Source: Muribaculaceae bacterium
GTDB taxonomy: Bacteria > Bacteroidota > Bacteroidia > Bacteroidales > Muribaculaceae
Assembly (NCBI GenBank): GCA_017505535.1
Contig: JAFVPD010000030.1
Location: 291,273-355,272 of the forward strand
Length of the DNA stretch: 64,000 nucleotides
Direction of reading: 5' to 3'
The position numbers and the translations under genes were made by a program. Below the pieces are notes generated by a model. The model saw nothing but the letters and a program-made list of their open reading frames with translations. It was not told where the DNA came from and searched no databases. Of this stretch, positions 55,084 to 63,978 are shown in pieces. How positions within the stretch are numbered: position 1 is the first letter of the stretch; each line of letters begins with the position of its first letter.

Positions 55084-55130
55084 AATAAGCACACCTCCAG
55101 TTCACACAAATGGCGGTGTGCTTATTTTCA
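55084..55130 (+). terminator. Terminator after the MFS gene
   Basis: AATAAGCACACC (55084-55095) pairs with GGTGTGCTTATT (55115-55126), followed by T. Confidence 0.85.
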
Positions 55131-55141
55131 AATTCTGACAA

Positions 55142-55720
55142 ATGTCAATAGCTCTCTTATTTGAAATAATAGGCACAATCATAGGGATTCTTTACCTGTA
55201 CTACGAATACAAGGCAAATTATATGGTGTGGATAATGAGTGCAATCATGCCATTATTATCCCTTTATGTTTATTATGAATCGGGATTATATGCCGACTTT
55301 GGAATAAATATATACTACTTTCTTGCAAGTATATATGGCTATATTGCATGGAAATGTCACCGCAACAAAGAACAATCAGAATTACCGATAACACACATGC
55401 CACCCTCCTCCTACATTCCGGTAATAATCTCAACAATCATAGTTTTCCTGCTGATATATTTTGTTTTAACAACCTACACCGATAGCAATGTTGCCCTATT
55501 AGATGCCTTGACAACAGCTTTAAGCATTATTGCAATGTGGCAACTATCTCGCAAATATATCGAACAATGGATTGTGTGGCTAATAGTTGACATAATATCA
55601 GTTGGGCTATATATCTACAAAGGCATTTATTTCTACGCATCGCTATATTTTGTTTATTCTATTGTAGCTATTATTGGGTACATCCATTGGAAAAAACTGA
55701 TGAACAATGACAACAATTGA
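55142..55720 (+). CDS. pnuT: PnuC-family transporter, probably thiamine (PnuT)
   Basis: 192 residues with about seven helices of the PnuC fold (LLFEIIGTIIGILYLYYEYK, WIMSAIMPLLSLYVYYESG). PnuC proteins carry nicotinamide riboside; a Bacteroidetes branch, PnuT, carries thiamine. The gene overlaps thiamine pyrophosphokinase by 14 bases, which favours thiamine. No TPP riboswitch is visible in the 80 bases upstream. Confidence 0.78.
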   Translation: MSIALLFEIIGTIIGILYLYYEYKANYMVWIMSAIMPLLSLYVYYESGLYADFGINIYYFLASIYGYIAWKCHRNKEQSELPITHMPPSSYIPVIISTIIVFLLIYFVLTTYTDSNVALLDALTTALSIIAMWQLSRKYIEQWIVWLIVDIISVGLYIYKGIYFYASLYFVYSIVAIIGYIHWKKLMNNDNN

Positions 55721-56336
55721 CATTAATCAATACTCGACAAATGTTATTCTCGGAAACGGAGACTTTCCTTCTTCACAAATTCCGAAAGATGTTCTGAATA
55801 GTGCTTCACGGCTTGTTGTGTGTGATGGCGCGGCAAACTCTTTCATTGGCACAGGACAAGATTTTGAAGTGATAATAGGCGACTGCGACTCTATCGACCG
55901 CACTATCATGGAAAAGGAATCTCATCGCATCATTATCGTTAATGATCAAGAAACCAACGACCAAACAAAAGCGGTAAATTATTTTAACTCCCACGGCATC
56001 AAGAACATCTCAATAATTGGCGCTACCGGACAACGTGAGGATCATTCATTAGGCAACATCAGTCTTCTAATCGAATATTTAAAACAAGGCACTACCGCTC
56101 GCATTTACACCGATCATGGAGTATTTGTGCCTTTATTCAAGAATTCAGTACTAAAAACAACTCCACACGCAAAAATATCCATATTTAACTTTGGTTGTAA
56201 AACATTGAACGCAACAGGGCTTAAATATCCCATCAGACCATTCGATAGTCTTTGGCAAGGCACGCTCAACGAAACCACCGAAAACGAGGTAATATTTGAA
56301 GCCGACAATTACTATATGCTCTATATTGCCTACTAA
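55707..56336 (+). CDS. Thiamine pyrophosphokinase
   Basis: Turns thiamine into thiamine diphosphate using ATP, 209 residues. Motifs: VCDGAANSF, VIIGDCDSID (metal-binding Asp), NDQETNDQTKAVNYF, IIGATGQREDHSLGNISLL and a C-terminal thiamine-binding sandwich (LKYPIRPFDSLWQGTLNE). The overlap with pnuT couples uptake to trapping by phosphorylation. Confidence 0.93.
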   Translation: MTTIDINQYSTNVILGNGDFPSSQIPKDVLNSASRLVVCDGAANSFIGTGQDFEVIIGDCDSIDRTIMEKESHRIIIVNDQETNDQTKAVNYFNSHGIKNISIIGATGQREDHSLGNISLLIEYLKQGTTARIYTDHGVFVPLFKNSVLKTTPHAKISIFNFGCKTLNATGLKYPIRPFDSLWQGTLNETTENEVIFEADNYYMLYIAY

Positions 56337-56368
56337 ATACTATTTCTTCAAAGAAAAAGCTAATAATG

Positions 56369-56400
56369 ATTGCGCCATCAACAAATGCTCATTAACTTTG
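56369..56400 (+). promoter_or_regulatory. cysK promoter
   Basis: ATTG (56369-56372), 20 bp, TAACTTTG (56393-56400), 27 bases before the ATG. Confidence 0.75.
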
Positions 56401-56427
56401 TAACAAAACTTCTAAAATTGCAACAAA

Positions 56428-57375
56428 ATGGCACATATACACAATAATTTGACGTCGCTCATAGGAAACACTCCATTAATGGAAGTTGCCAATATTGAGA
56501 AATCAGAGGACCTAAAAGCACGCGTTATCGTAAAACTTGAATATTTCAACCCAGGCGGCAGTGTTAAAGACCGCATTGCGCTTGCTATGATTGAAGACGC
56601 AGAGAAAAAAGGACTTCTTGCACCGGGTGCTGTAATCATTGAACCGACAAGTGGCAACACAGGGATAGGCCTGGCTTGGGTGGCCTCGGTAAAAGGATAC
56701 AAACTAATTCTCACTATGCCTGAGACAATGAGCATTGAACGACAAAATCTATTGAAAGCATTAGGTGCAACTCTTGTGCTTACACCGGGGAACGAGGGTA
56801 TGAACGGAGCAATTTCTCGAGCAAACGAACTTAAAGCACAATATCCGGGATCAATAATTCCTCAGCAATTTGAAAATCCGTCAAATCCTCAAATGCACAT
56901 AAAAACAACGGCCGAAGAAATTTGGCATGACACCGATGGTGAAGTAGATGCTTTTGTTGCATGTGTGGGAACAGGAGGAACATTCAGTGGCACTGCCGAA
57001 GGTCTAAAACGTCACAATCATGCAATAAAAGCCATTGCCGTTGAACCAGATGCCTCTCCGGTCCTTTCAGGAGGAAATGCCGGAGCACACAAAATACAAG
57101 GTATCGGAGCCGGATTCATACCAAAAAATTTCAATCCTTCGGTTGTAGATGACATTGTAAGAGTGAAAGACAACGATGCTATTAAAGCATCACGTCTCCT
57201 TGCTCAAAAAGAAGGTCTATTGGTGGGAATTTCTTCGGGTGCAGCACTACATGCAGCTATTGAACTTGCAAAAAAAGACGAATATATCGGCAAAACTATT
57301 GTTGTGTTATTACCCGACACCGGAGAACGATATCTCTCAACCGAGCTTTTCGATTTTGAAGGTTTTCCTGTTTAG
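56428..57375 (+). CDS. cysK: Cysteine synthase A
   Basis: PLP enzyme joining O-acetylserine and sulfide to cysteine, 315 residues. PLP Lys47 in NPGGSVKDRIA, substrate loop TSGNTGIGLAW, PLP phosphate loop GTGGTFSGTAE, and KIQGIGAGFIP. C-terminal SSGAALHAA. Single gene with its own promoter. Confidence 0.96.
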   Translation: MAHIHNNLTSLIGNTPLMEVANIEKSEDLKARVIVKLEYFNPGGSVKDRIALAMIEDAEKKGLLAPGAVIIEPTSGNTGIGLAWVASVKGYKLILTMPETMSIERQNLLKALGATLVLTPGNEGMNGAISRANELKAQYPGSIIPQQFENPSNPQMHIKTTAEEIWHDTDGEVDAFVACVGTGGTFSGTAEGLKRHNHAIKAIAVEPDASPVLSGGNAGAHKIQGIGAGFIPKNFNPSVVDDIVRVKDNDAIKASRLLAQKEGLLVGISSGAALHAAIELAKKDEYIGKTIVVLLPDTGERYLSTELFDFEGFPV

Positions 57376-57404
57376 TTAACACTATTACTAAATTAACCAA
57401 AATC

Positions 57405-57436
57405 ATTGCACCTCACAAATTAATATACTACCTTTG
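57405..57436 (+). promoter_or_regulatory. Promoter of the TerB-like gene
   Basis: ATTG (57405-57408), 20 bp, TACCTTTG (57429-57436). Confidence 0.7.
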
Positions 57437-57476
57437 TATAGAGTGACTATGAATATCTCACAAGAAACGTCAAACT

Positions 57477-58985
57477 ATGGACTCAACTTTTGACTATATT
57501 AAATCAATTAACTTAAACGATGTGCAAAAACGTGCATTATTTAAGATTGCTGTTGATATGGTTAAAATCGATAACCGCATTCACAGCAAAGAGGTTTCGA
57601 TACTCGACAACCTTCAAAGCACATGCGGAATTTCATCGGAAGAAATTGAGCTTATTCATTATATCCCCCTGCAAAGAGCAATATCCGCTTTAAAAAGTCT
57701 CTCTGAAAACAATCGCAAAGCCGTTATCACAGCAATAGAAACTATTGTTAGCATCGACAACGATATTGATGCAAAAGAAAACATGCTTCTCACAGCAATA
57801 AAGATGGCTTTAACCCATGAGACATCAACTTGGTGCAATATTATTTCAACTTCAAACGTTGACGCAGAGAGTTCATCAAAGCAAATCATTTATCTTGAAC
57901 AAGATCATTGCGATGAGGCTCATTCGGTTTTTGGCGACCCCTACGACAATCTGCTTATCACAAAAGCGCTCAACGACATAGGGTTACAATTATTCTACCT
58001 TCCAAATGTCGTAGGTGAACTGAATCAACATTGGAATCACATGCAGGGAAACGATACAAAATATGACCTACTACGCCGCTCTATGGAATTTATAGTACCG
58101 GCTGGCGACCACGTGAAACTCGCCAATCTTAGTAGCATATTGTTAAATCTTGACACTGCCACATTTTACCGAGCAGTTGCATCGAGGTATCATTTCACAC
58201 CTGAAATGATTAATTATCAAGCATTTTTGATGGTAAAAATTCAAGATGGTTATATTCTTGATGACGATGCAAAAATAAAACATACGATAGATTTCCTTAC
58301 AATTGATGTCAGTCGTGATGTAAAAAAACGTGTTCTTTCATTTGTCCACATGATGGAAGTCCCGGTTTGCCTATTATCATATGAAGGCTATTACCGTTTA
58401 TTATATGACTATCTAAGTTCTGAGTCGAAAATAATGAGTAGCATTGTCCTTGACCAGCGATATGAATTCAGGCTCAAAGACTTAGGAAACGAGACCGTAA
58501 AGATGGAGTCATCACCCCAGGCTCGCACATTTTATTTGACCGTCTTGAAATATGGCCGAGCAGGCATTAGCCAATCATGCTTTGAAGATGCTTTAAAATA
58601 TTTAGAAAACATACACATTGATGAGAACTTCCAAATTGAAGATTTCATCTCTAAACTAAAAATTGAAGACAAACCTCACACCAATCTAATATACAACATC
58701 TTAACAATCTACGAAGAGCTATCAACAAAAGACTCTTCTAAGACATCTTATTTAGGCTATGCTACTAAGATAATACGCCATCGTAGCACTTTAAAAAACT
58801 ATGTAAACAATGGCTTCGCAAAGATAACCCGACTTGCCAATCAAGAGCAATATTGCATTGCCTACAATAGCGAGCTCAGATGTTACTATATCCCCATCGG
58901 CACATCTTTTATAAACTATATCGACCCAACTACCGGCCAAATCATTCCACTTACTCAATCCTCGATTTGGCAAAAATTAAAATAG
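57477..58985 (+). CDS. TerB-like N-terminal domain protein of unknown function
   Basis: 502 residues. Residues ~15-130 look like a helical TerB/DjlA-type domain (FKIAVDMVKIDNRIHSKEVS, then ETIVSIDNDIDAKENMLLTA, two similar acidic repeats). The remaining 370 residues are not recognised; they include a hinge-rich helical stretch and a compact C-terminal part (NQEQYCIAYNSELRCYYIPI). No signal peptide or membrane helix. TerB domains bind metals or membranes in stress systems; here no other ter gene is near. The role is open. Confidence 0.65.
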   Translation: MDSTFDYIKSINLNDVQKRALFKIAVDMVKIDNRIHSKEVSILDNLQSTCGISSEEIELIHYIPLQRAISALKSLSENNRKAVITAIETIVSIDNDIDAKENMLLTAIKMALTHETSTWCNIISTSNVDAESSSKQIIYLEQDHCDEAHSVFGDPYDNLLITKALNDIGLQLFYLPNVVGELNQHWNHMQGNDTKYDLLRRSMEFIVPAGDHVKLANLSSILLNLDTATFYRAVASRYHFTPEMINYQAFLMVKIQDGYILDDDAKIKHTIDFLTIDVSRDVKKRVLSFVHMMEVPVCLLSYEGYYRLLYDYLSSESKIMSSIVLDQRYEFRLKDLGNETVKMESSPQARTFYLTVLKYGRAGISQSCFEDALKYLENIHIDENFQIEDFISKLKIEDKPHTNLIYNILTIYEELSTKDSSKTSYLGYATKIIRHRSTLKNYVNNGFAKITRLANQEQYCIAYNSELRCYYIPIGTSFINYIDPTTGQIIPLTQSSIWQKLK

Positions 58986-59008
58986 ACATTTGCCGCCACA
59001 AGAATAAA

Positions 59009-59050
59009 AACAACGCAAGAATCCAACCGTTTGGATTTTTGCGTTGTTTT
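59009..59050 (+). terminator. Terminator after the TerB-like gene
   Basis: AACAACGCAA and GAATCCAA pair with TTGGATT and TTGCGTTGTT, followed by TTTATT. Confidence 0.85.
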
Positions 59051-59064
59051 ATTATGTAAAGCTA

Positions 59065-59072
59065 TAACTTTG
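59065..59072 (+). promoter_or_regulatory. -7 box of the calcium ATPase gene
   Basis: TAACTTTG 23 bases before the ATG; a GTTG inside the preceding terminator stem lies 18 bp upstream as a weak -33. Confidence 0.55.
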
Positions 59073-59095
59073 TATATTAATCAACTCTAAATCAC

Positions 59096-61843
59096 ATGTC
59101 ATATATATCAAAATGTAAAATATCCGACTCCCAAGAAGTTATTGACGGGAGAAACAAAAACATAATACCGCCACCGGAGAGAGAATCTCTCTGGAAAGCA
59201 TACCTATCAAAATTCAAAGACCCAATAATAATAGTCCTTATAGTCGTTTTTGCATTATCATGTTGCGTATCAATTTATGAAGTGTTTTTCATGAATATGG
59301 GCTACAGACTCCTACTTGAGCCAATTGGAGTGCTCGTTGCCTTATTACTTGCAACCGGAGTGGGATTTATATTTGAAGTAAAAGCCGAAAAAGAATTTGA
59401 AATTCTCAATACAGTAAAAAATCGCCGACCGGTTAAAGTTATACGCCGCAAAAACAAAGATGCCCGTCCTCGACTTGAATACATTCCCAAACATGACGTT
59501 GTCATTGGCGACATCGTACGACTCGAAAACGGAGATGAAATCCCGGCCGATGGCAGGCTGATTAAATCCAACTCCCTAAGGGTTGATGAATCCAACTTCA
59601 CCGGCGAAATGTATGCCAACAAAACCACAAACGAGGAGGACTTTGATCAAGAAGCGACATACGCGTCTAACTATCTTCTACGTAGTTCGACTGTTATTGA
59701 AGGAAGCGGATTAATGATTGTGGAACACATCGGAATGGATACCGAGGAGGGAAAAGGCGTTGCCCGCACCCAAGAAGGCAGTGACGTTGAAACCCCTCTA
59801 AACAAACAATTAGGACAACTCGGAAATGTCATCTCAAAGGTTAGCTTCGCTCTTGCATTTCTCATTGTTATAGGACGAATTATATACTTCTGGGGATCAG
59901 GGAATTTTGATAGTCCCGATTTCTCTCTACTAAGACTTGTTGAATATATTCTTGCGTCGGTAATGATTGCCGTGACACTCATTGTTGTTGCTGTCCCCGA
60001 AGGGTTACCGATGAGCGTTACTGTGAGCCTCGCAATGAGTATGCGCAAAATGCTTAAAGAAAACAATCTCGTCAGAAAGCTACATGCTTGTGAAACAATG
60101 GGAGCAGCTACGGTTATTTGTACCGACAAAACCGGCACTCTCACCCAGAATAAAATGGAGGTTATGGACCACGCTTGCTATGGCGGCGATGCTCTCAATC
60201 TGACATACAACAACATAGCAATAAACTCTACAGCAGAACTTGCAATAAACGAGCAAGGCGAAGCCAAAACCGTAGGAAATCCAACCGAAGGGGCTTTACT
60301 CAAATGGGTTAGAAACAACAACCTTGACTATGAAACCATTCGCGATGATTTTGAAGTTCTATCACAAGTACCATTCTCCTCTGAACTCAAGCGCATGGAA
60401 ACAATTGTCAAAGACTCCTCAGGTCGCAAATTTAAATTCATCAAAGGCGCACCCGACATTCTGCTTGACATCTGCGACCAGATAGGTGATGGAGATGTTC
60501 CTCGGCAAGAAGTAATCGACAAACTCAACGATTTCCAAAACAAATCAATGCGCAGTCTCGCCTTTGCTGCTCAAGAAATAATCGACGGTGTTGATACTCC
60601 ACTACGCTTTATTGGCATAGTAGGAATTGCCGACCCATTGCGCCACGACGTCAAAGAGGCCATTGATACGTGCATGAATCATGCTCATGTGAGAGTAATC
60701 ATTGTCACCGGCGACATGCCTGGGGTTGCATTGGAAATAGCCCGACAAGTGGGGCTCGTTGCTCCCGACGAAACGCCAAAAGTTCTCTCCGGACCTGAAT
60801 TTGAGGCTCTCAGTCACGATGAAGCATTAGATTTGGTTAAAGATAAGTCATTCAAAATCATCTCACGAGCTCGTCCCGACGACAAAGCCCGCCTCGTAAC
60901 TCTCTTGCAAGAAGCTGGCGAAGTTGTTGCTGTCACCGGCGACGGCACCAATGATGCTCCGGCCTTGAGCAAAGCACAAGTGGGGCTATCTATGGGCGAT
61001 GGCACTTCACGCGCAAAAGAGGCCAGCGACATAACTATCATTGACAATTCTTTTGCGAGCATAAACAAAGCTATCATGTGGGGACGTTCCCTTTACTTAA
61101 ACATACGCCGATTCATTCTATTCCAAATGACTATTAATGTGTGCGCATGTTTAGTAGTTTTGCTTGGCGCTTTTATAGGCGTTGATTCCCCTCTCACAGT
61201 CACTCAAATGCTATGGGTGAATCTCATCATGGACACCTTTGCGGCAATGGCCCTCTCATCTCTCCCTGCCGACCGGAACGTCTTAAACGAGCAACCACGA
61301 AACCCCAATAGTCACATCATTAACCGAGTAATGTTACGCAACATCATTTCGGTTGGAGGTATATTCTTCATTCTGATGGCCGGACTATGGCAACTCATGT
61401 GGCACATAAACTTCTCTTCGGTGAGCGAAATGCTTTCAGGTGAAAATCTCACAAAACTATTTACCGAAGCCTTTGACTTTTCCAAAGCTAAAGCCCACAT
61501 CGGAGCATATGAGCTTGGGGTATTCTTCTCGATATTTGTAATGCTACAATTTTGGAATCTGTTCAATGCTCGCTATTTCCACACTGGCAGCAGCCTTTTA
61601 CAAGACATCAAAAACGCCATTTTCAACCGCGACGAATTCCGTCGTTCATTCAGTTGGAGTTTTTTGGGGATTGCAGGAGTAATCCTTTTTGGACAAATTC
61701 TCATAGTGAGTTGTGCTTATGACCTTTTCAACGTCTCACCACTTTCACCAATGGATTGGGTGCTAATTATAGCAATCACATCTCCGGTACTCATTATTCC
61801 GGAAATATGGCGTGCTATAAAACGCCTCAAAAAATCGCACTAA
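59096..61843 (+). CDS. Calcium-transporting P-type ATPase (PMCA/SERCA type)
   Basis: A 915-residue inner-membrane pump exporting Ca2+. It has an actuator domain motif (DESNFTGEMYANK in place of the usual TGES), the membrane motif VPEGLPMSV, phosphorylation site DKTGTLTQNK (Asp near 344), nucleotide-binding FIKGAPD, hinge TGDGTNDAPAL (~615) and a final group of four to six helices (VTQMLWVNLIMDTFAAMALS). Note that the actuator Ser is replaced by Met, TGEM for TGES. A single gene with terminators on both sides. Confidence 0.93.
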   Translation: MSYISKCKISDSQEVIDGRNKNIIPPPERESLWKAYLSKFKDPIIIVLIVVFALSCCVSIYEVFFMNMGYRLLLEPIGVLVALLLATGVGFIFEVKAEKEFEILNTVKNRRPVKVIRRKNKDARPRLEYIPKHDVVIGDIVRLENGDEIPADGRLIKSNSLRVDESNFTGEMYANKTTNEEDFDQEATYASNYLLRSSTVIEGSGLMIVEHIGMDTEEGKGVARTQEGSDVETPLNKQLGQLGNVISKVSFALAFLIVIGRIIYFWGSGNFDSPDFSLLRLVEYILASVMIAVTLIVVAVPEGLPMSVTVSLAMSMRKMLKENNLVRKLHACETMGAATVICTDKTGTLTQNKMEVMDHACYGGDALNLTYNNIAINSTAELAINEQGEAKTVGNPTEGALLKWVRNNNLDYETIRDDFEVLSQVPFSSELKRMETIVKDSSGRKFKFIKGAPDILLDICDQIGDGDVPRQEVIDKLNDFQNKSMRSLAFAAQEIIDGVDTPLRFIGIVGIADPLRHDVKEAIDTCMNHAHVRVIIVTGDMPGVALEIARQVGLVAPDETPKVLSGPEFEALSHDEALDLVKDKSFKIISRARPDDKARLVTLLQEAGEVVAVTGDGTNDAPALSKAQVGLSMGDGTSRAKEASDITIIDNSFASINKAIMWGRSLYLNIRRFILFQMTINVCACLVVLLGAFIGVDSPLTVTQMLWVNLIMDTFAAMALSSLPADRNVLNEQPRNPNSHIINRVMLRNIISVGGIFFILMAGLWQLMWHINFSSVSEMLSGENLTKLFTEAFDFSKAKAHIGAYELGVFFSIFVMLQFWNLFNARYFHTGSSLLQDIKNAIFNRDEFRRSFSWSFLGIAGVILFGQILIVSCAYDLFNVSPLSPMDWVLIIAITSPVLIIPEIWRAIKRLKKSH

Positions 61844-61877
61844 CATTCAATCGGAATATCATAATTGAAGACTACTA

Positions 61878-61922
61878 AACAACGAAACCCCGAGCCAATC
61901 GGCTTCGGGGTTTCGTTGTTAT
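61878..61922. terminator. Terminator between the calcium ATPase and the aminopeptidase
   Basis: AACAACGAAACCCCGAGCC pairs with GGCTTCGGGGTTTCGTTGTT around AATC, serving both convergent genes. Confidence 0.9.
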
Positions 61923-61944
61923 AACCATTCTACAAGAATAAATC

Positions 61945-63243
61945 TCAACAATTATAGAATTGGCGGAAGGCTTTTATTGCATACACGTGGTCGTCGGTAG
62001 AAGCGGTCTCCCTGACTGAGTGCATTGCCCACATGGCATTACCCATATCAACGCCCCTCAAATCAATCTGCGACGTGAGTATATTACCCAATGTTGAGCC
62101 ACCTGCCACGTCACTATGATTCACAAAATATTGACACGGCACTCCGGCTTCCTCACAAATAGTTTTAAACACCGCTGCTGAGTCGGCATCAGTCATATAC
62201 TTGCAATTGGCATTAATCTTTATCACAGGTCCGCCACCTATCACAGGGTGATTGGTTGGGTCATGCTTTTCGGGATAGTTTGGGTGAATGGCATGAGCAT
62301 TGTCGGCGCTAACCATAAACGACGAAGCAACGGCTCTCAGATACTCTTCCTCTCCTCCACCTTGACAAGCAACAATGCGACGTAAAATCTGAGCCAACAC
62401 AGGGGACGCTGCTCCTTGTTTAGTACCGCTTCCGGTCTCTTCATTATCAAATATGGCCATTACGCGTGTCATTGCACCTCCATCTGACTCAATCAATGCT
62501 GTCATAGCTGCATGAGCCATGCTCAAATCATCAAGACGTCCCGATGTAATAAACTCATCATTTACACCAACAGTACATGCCGGTGTTGTATCATATAGCA
62601 ACAAGTCACAATCAATAATATCAGTTGCGTCAACACCCATTTCATCAGCAATAAGCTGCAACAAATATCCATTTTTATCAACAAACTGATTAATGCGGCC
62701 TAAAACAGGAAGCATATCTTTTTGTTTCGACAAATGATTTCCATCATTTACATTACGATTAAAATGAATAGCAAGGTGTGGAATAGTGAGCAAAGGGCGA
62801 TGTATGCACACAAGTCGCGTTTCAGGGTGTAATGCATCGGCTCCTTTTAGCATCACTCGTCCGGCTATTGACAATGGGCGATCAAACCATGTGTACAATA
62901 TTGGGCCACCATATACTTCTGTGTTTAACTTAACGATGCCTCCATCACACAACATTTCAGGGTTGGGCTTGATTCTGAATCCGGGCGAATCGCTATGTGC
63001 CGATATAATTTTAAAGCCATCAGCAGCACCACCGGTTCCAACCACAAACGCAAAAATTGCTGAATTGTTTTTTACCACATAGTATTTACCTCCAGGCTCA
63101 AGGCTCCACCGATTAGCAGGATTTAGCTCCTTAAAGCCATTATCATCAAGAGTCTGGCGCATTGTCTTCACCGCAAAGAAATTACACACGCTCTCATTCA
63201 TAAACGCAATTAAGTCATCAATATACTCTTTCTTAGATTTCAT
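61945..63243 (-). CDS. M18-family aminopeptidase
   Basis: A 432-residue dodecameric metallopeptidase of the aspartyl aminopeptidase family. Zinc ligands are in SAHSDSPGFRIKP (His, Asp), SGRLDDLSMAHAAM (Asp), FDNEETGSGTKQGA (catalytic Glu pair), SADNAHAIHPNYPEKHD and the late His in VNHSDVAGGSTLG. It removes N-terminal acidic residues from peptides in the cytoplasm. No neighbour on the same strand. Confidence 0.94.
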   Translation of the reverse strand: MKSKKEYIDDLIAFMNESVCNFFAVKTMRQTLDDNGFKELNPANRWSLEPGGKYYVVKNNSAIFAFVVGTGGAADGFKIISAHSDSPGFRIKPNPEMLCDGGIVKLNTEVYGGPILYTWFDRPLSIAGRVMLKGADALHPETRLVCIHRPLLTIPHLAIHFNRNVNDGNHLSKQKDMLPVLGRINQFVDKNGYLLQLIADEMGVDATDIIDCDLLLYDTTPACTVGVNDEFITSGRLDDLSMAHAAMTALIESDGGAMTRVMAIFDNEETGSGTKQGAASPVLAQILRRIVACQGGGEEEYLRAVASSFMVSADNAHAIHPNYPEKHDPTNHPVIGGGPVIKINANCKYMTDADSAAVFKTICEEAGVPCQYFVNHSDVAGGSTLGNILTSQIDLRGVDMGNAMWAMHSVRETASTDDHVYAIKAFRQFYNC

Positions 63244-63274
63244 ATTTATCAGATATTAGAATTTATACTTATCA

Positions 63275-63282
63275 CAAAGATA
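63275..63282 (-). promoter_or_regulatory. -7 box of the aminopeptidase gene
   Basis: TATCTTTG on the minus strand, 32 bases before the start; a second candidate TATTTTTG is at 63286-63293. Confidence 0.5.
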
Positions 63283-63372
63283 CAACAAAAATAATTGTTT
63301 TTCACCAGTTGGTAAAATTAGAATAAACGTTCTTTAACTCTGCCAACAAACAATACAACAATTTTTAGTTCC

Positions 63373-63519
63373 ATAAAAACAACCTTCAAAGATAACGAGT
63401 GCAAACTATATATTCTGCTTAAGGCTGAATTCACTCCAACCGAAATCAGCAAAATTTTATGCTCAAGTAAAGAAAATGTGTCGTCAATGCGACGTCGGTT
63501 ATATACAAAATTCTTCTAA
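63373..63519 (+). pseudogene. C-terminal remnant of an HTH regulator
   Basis: 48 codons then a stop, with no start codon. The peptide (FKDNECKLYILLKAEFTPTE, then ISKILCSSKENVSSMRRRLY) matches the C-terminal LuxR-like helix-turn-helix of Bacteroidetes TPR/sensor regulators that end in RRRLYxKxF. The frame is open back to a TAG near 63331 but without matching sequence. Probably the last piece of a deleted gene. Confidence 0.55.
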
Positions 63520-63859
63520 AAAGCAGGGAAACCAAAAGGTTTTGATGATTTTATAGTCAAATTGTAGTCTGTTTAGCCCTCTGGCAATCAGAGACTTACC
63601 TGCCACCATTGAAAATGCACACAAAATGCACACTCTTTTTGTGCAATTATTTAATAAACTCAAGTTAAATTTGCGCTCAAATGCTCACCCATTAAGGAGT
63701 GTAGCTAATTGAGACAGATGAACAAGAATGTGAGTGAAATTTTTTGAGACAAAAGAACAGAAGAACAGGTTTTCAGAGACAAAAATTATGTCATTATGTT
63801 CTTATGTCCAAAACAAAAAATTGTGTTTTTTGTGTCTAAAACTAAAGATTATGGTATCA
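63520..63859. other. Intergenic stretch with short repeats
   Basis: No supported gene. It contains the pair AATGCACAC (63615-63640) and several copies of GAGACA with A-rich tails (about 63711, 63748, 63775); another lies at the window's right edge (63993). Confidence 0.45.
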
Positions 63860-63978
63860 AAGCTCCTCCACTAAAATAGGGGAGGTGGGTCGAAGACCCG
63901 GAGGGGTATAAACGTAGAATGATGCTAATGCTCATCGTAGTACCCCTCAGTCACTACGTGACAGCTCCCCTGCATCAA
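63860..63978. repeat. Structured GC-rich intergenic repeat
   Basis: Arms AGCTCCTCCACTAAAATAGG and GGAGG are followed by hairpin GGGTC-GAA-GACCC (63887-63899), then GAGGGGTA (63901-63908) with its inverse TACCCCTC (63941-63948), hairpin TCAC-TAC-GTGA (63951-63961) and GCTCCCCT. AGCTAATTGAGACA (63713) and AGCTGATTGAGACA (63985) flank it as direct repeats. Its GC content is well above its surroundings, as in dispersed REP/MITE-type elements. Confidence 0.5.

Noticed and set aside
55061..55141. TPP riboswitch before pnuT
   Set aside because: The space holds only a terminator hairpin; the conserved thi-box sequences are absent.
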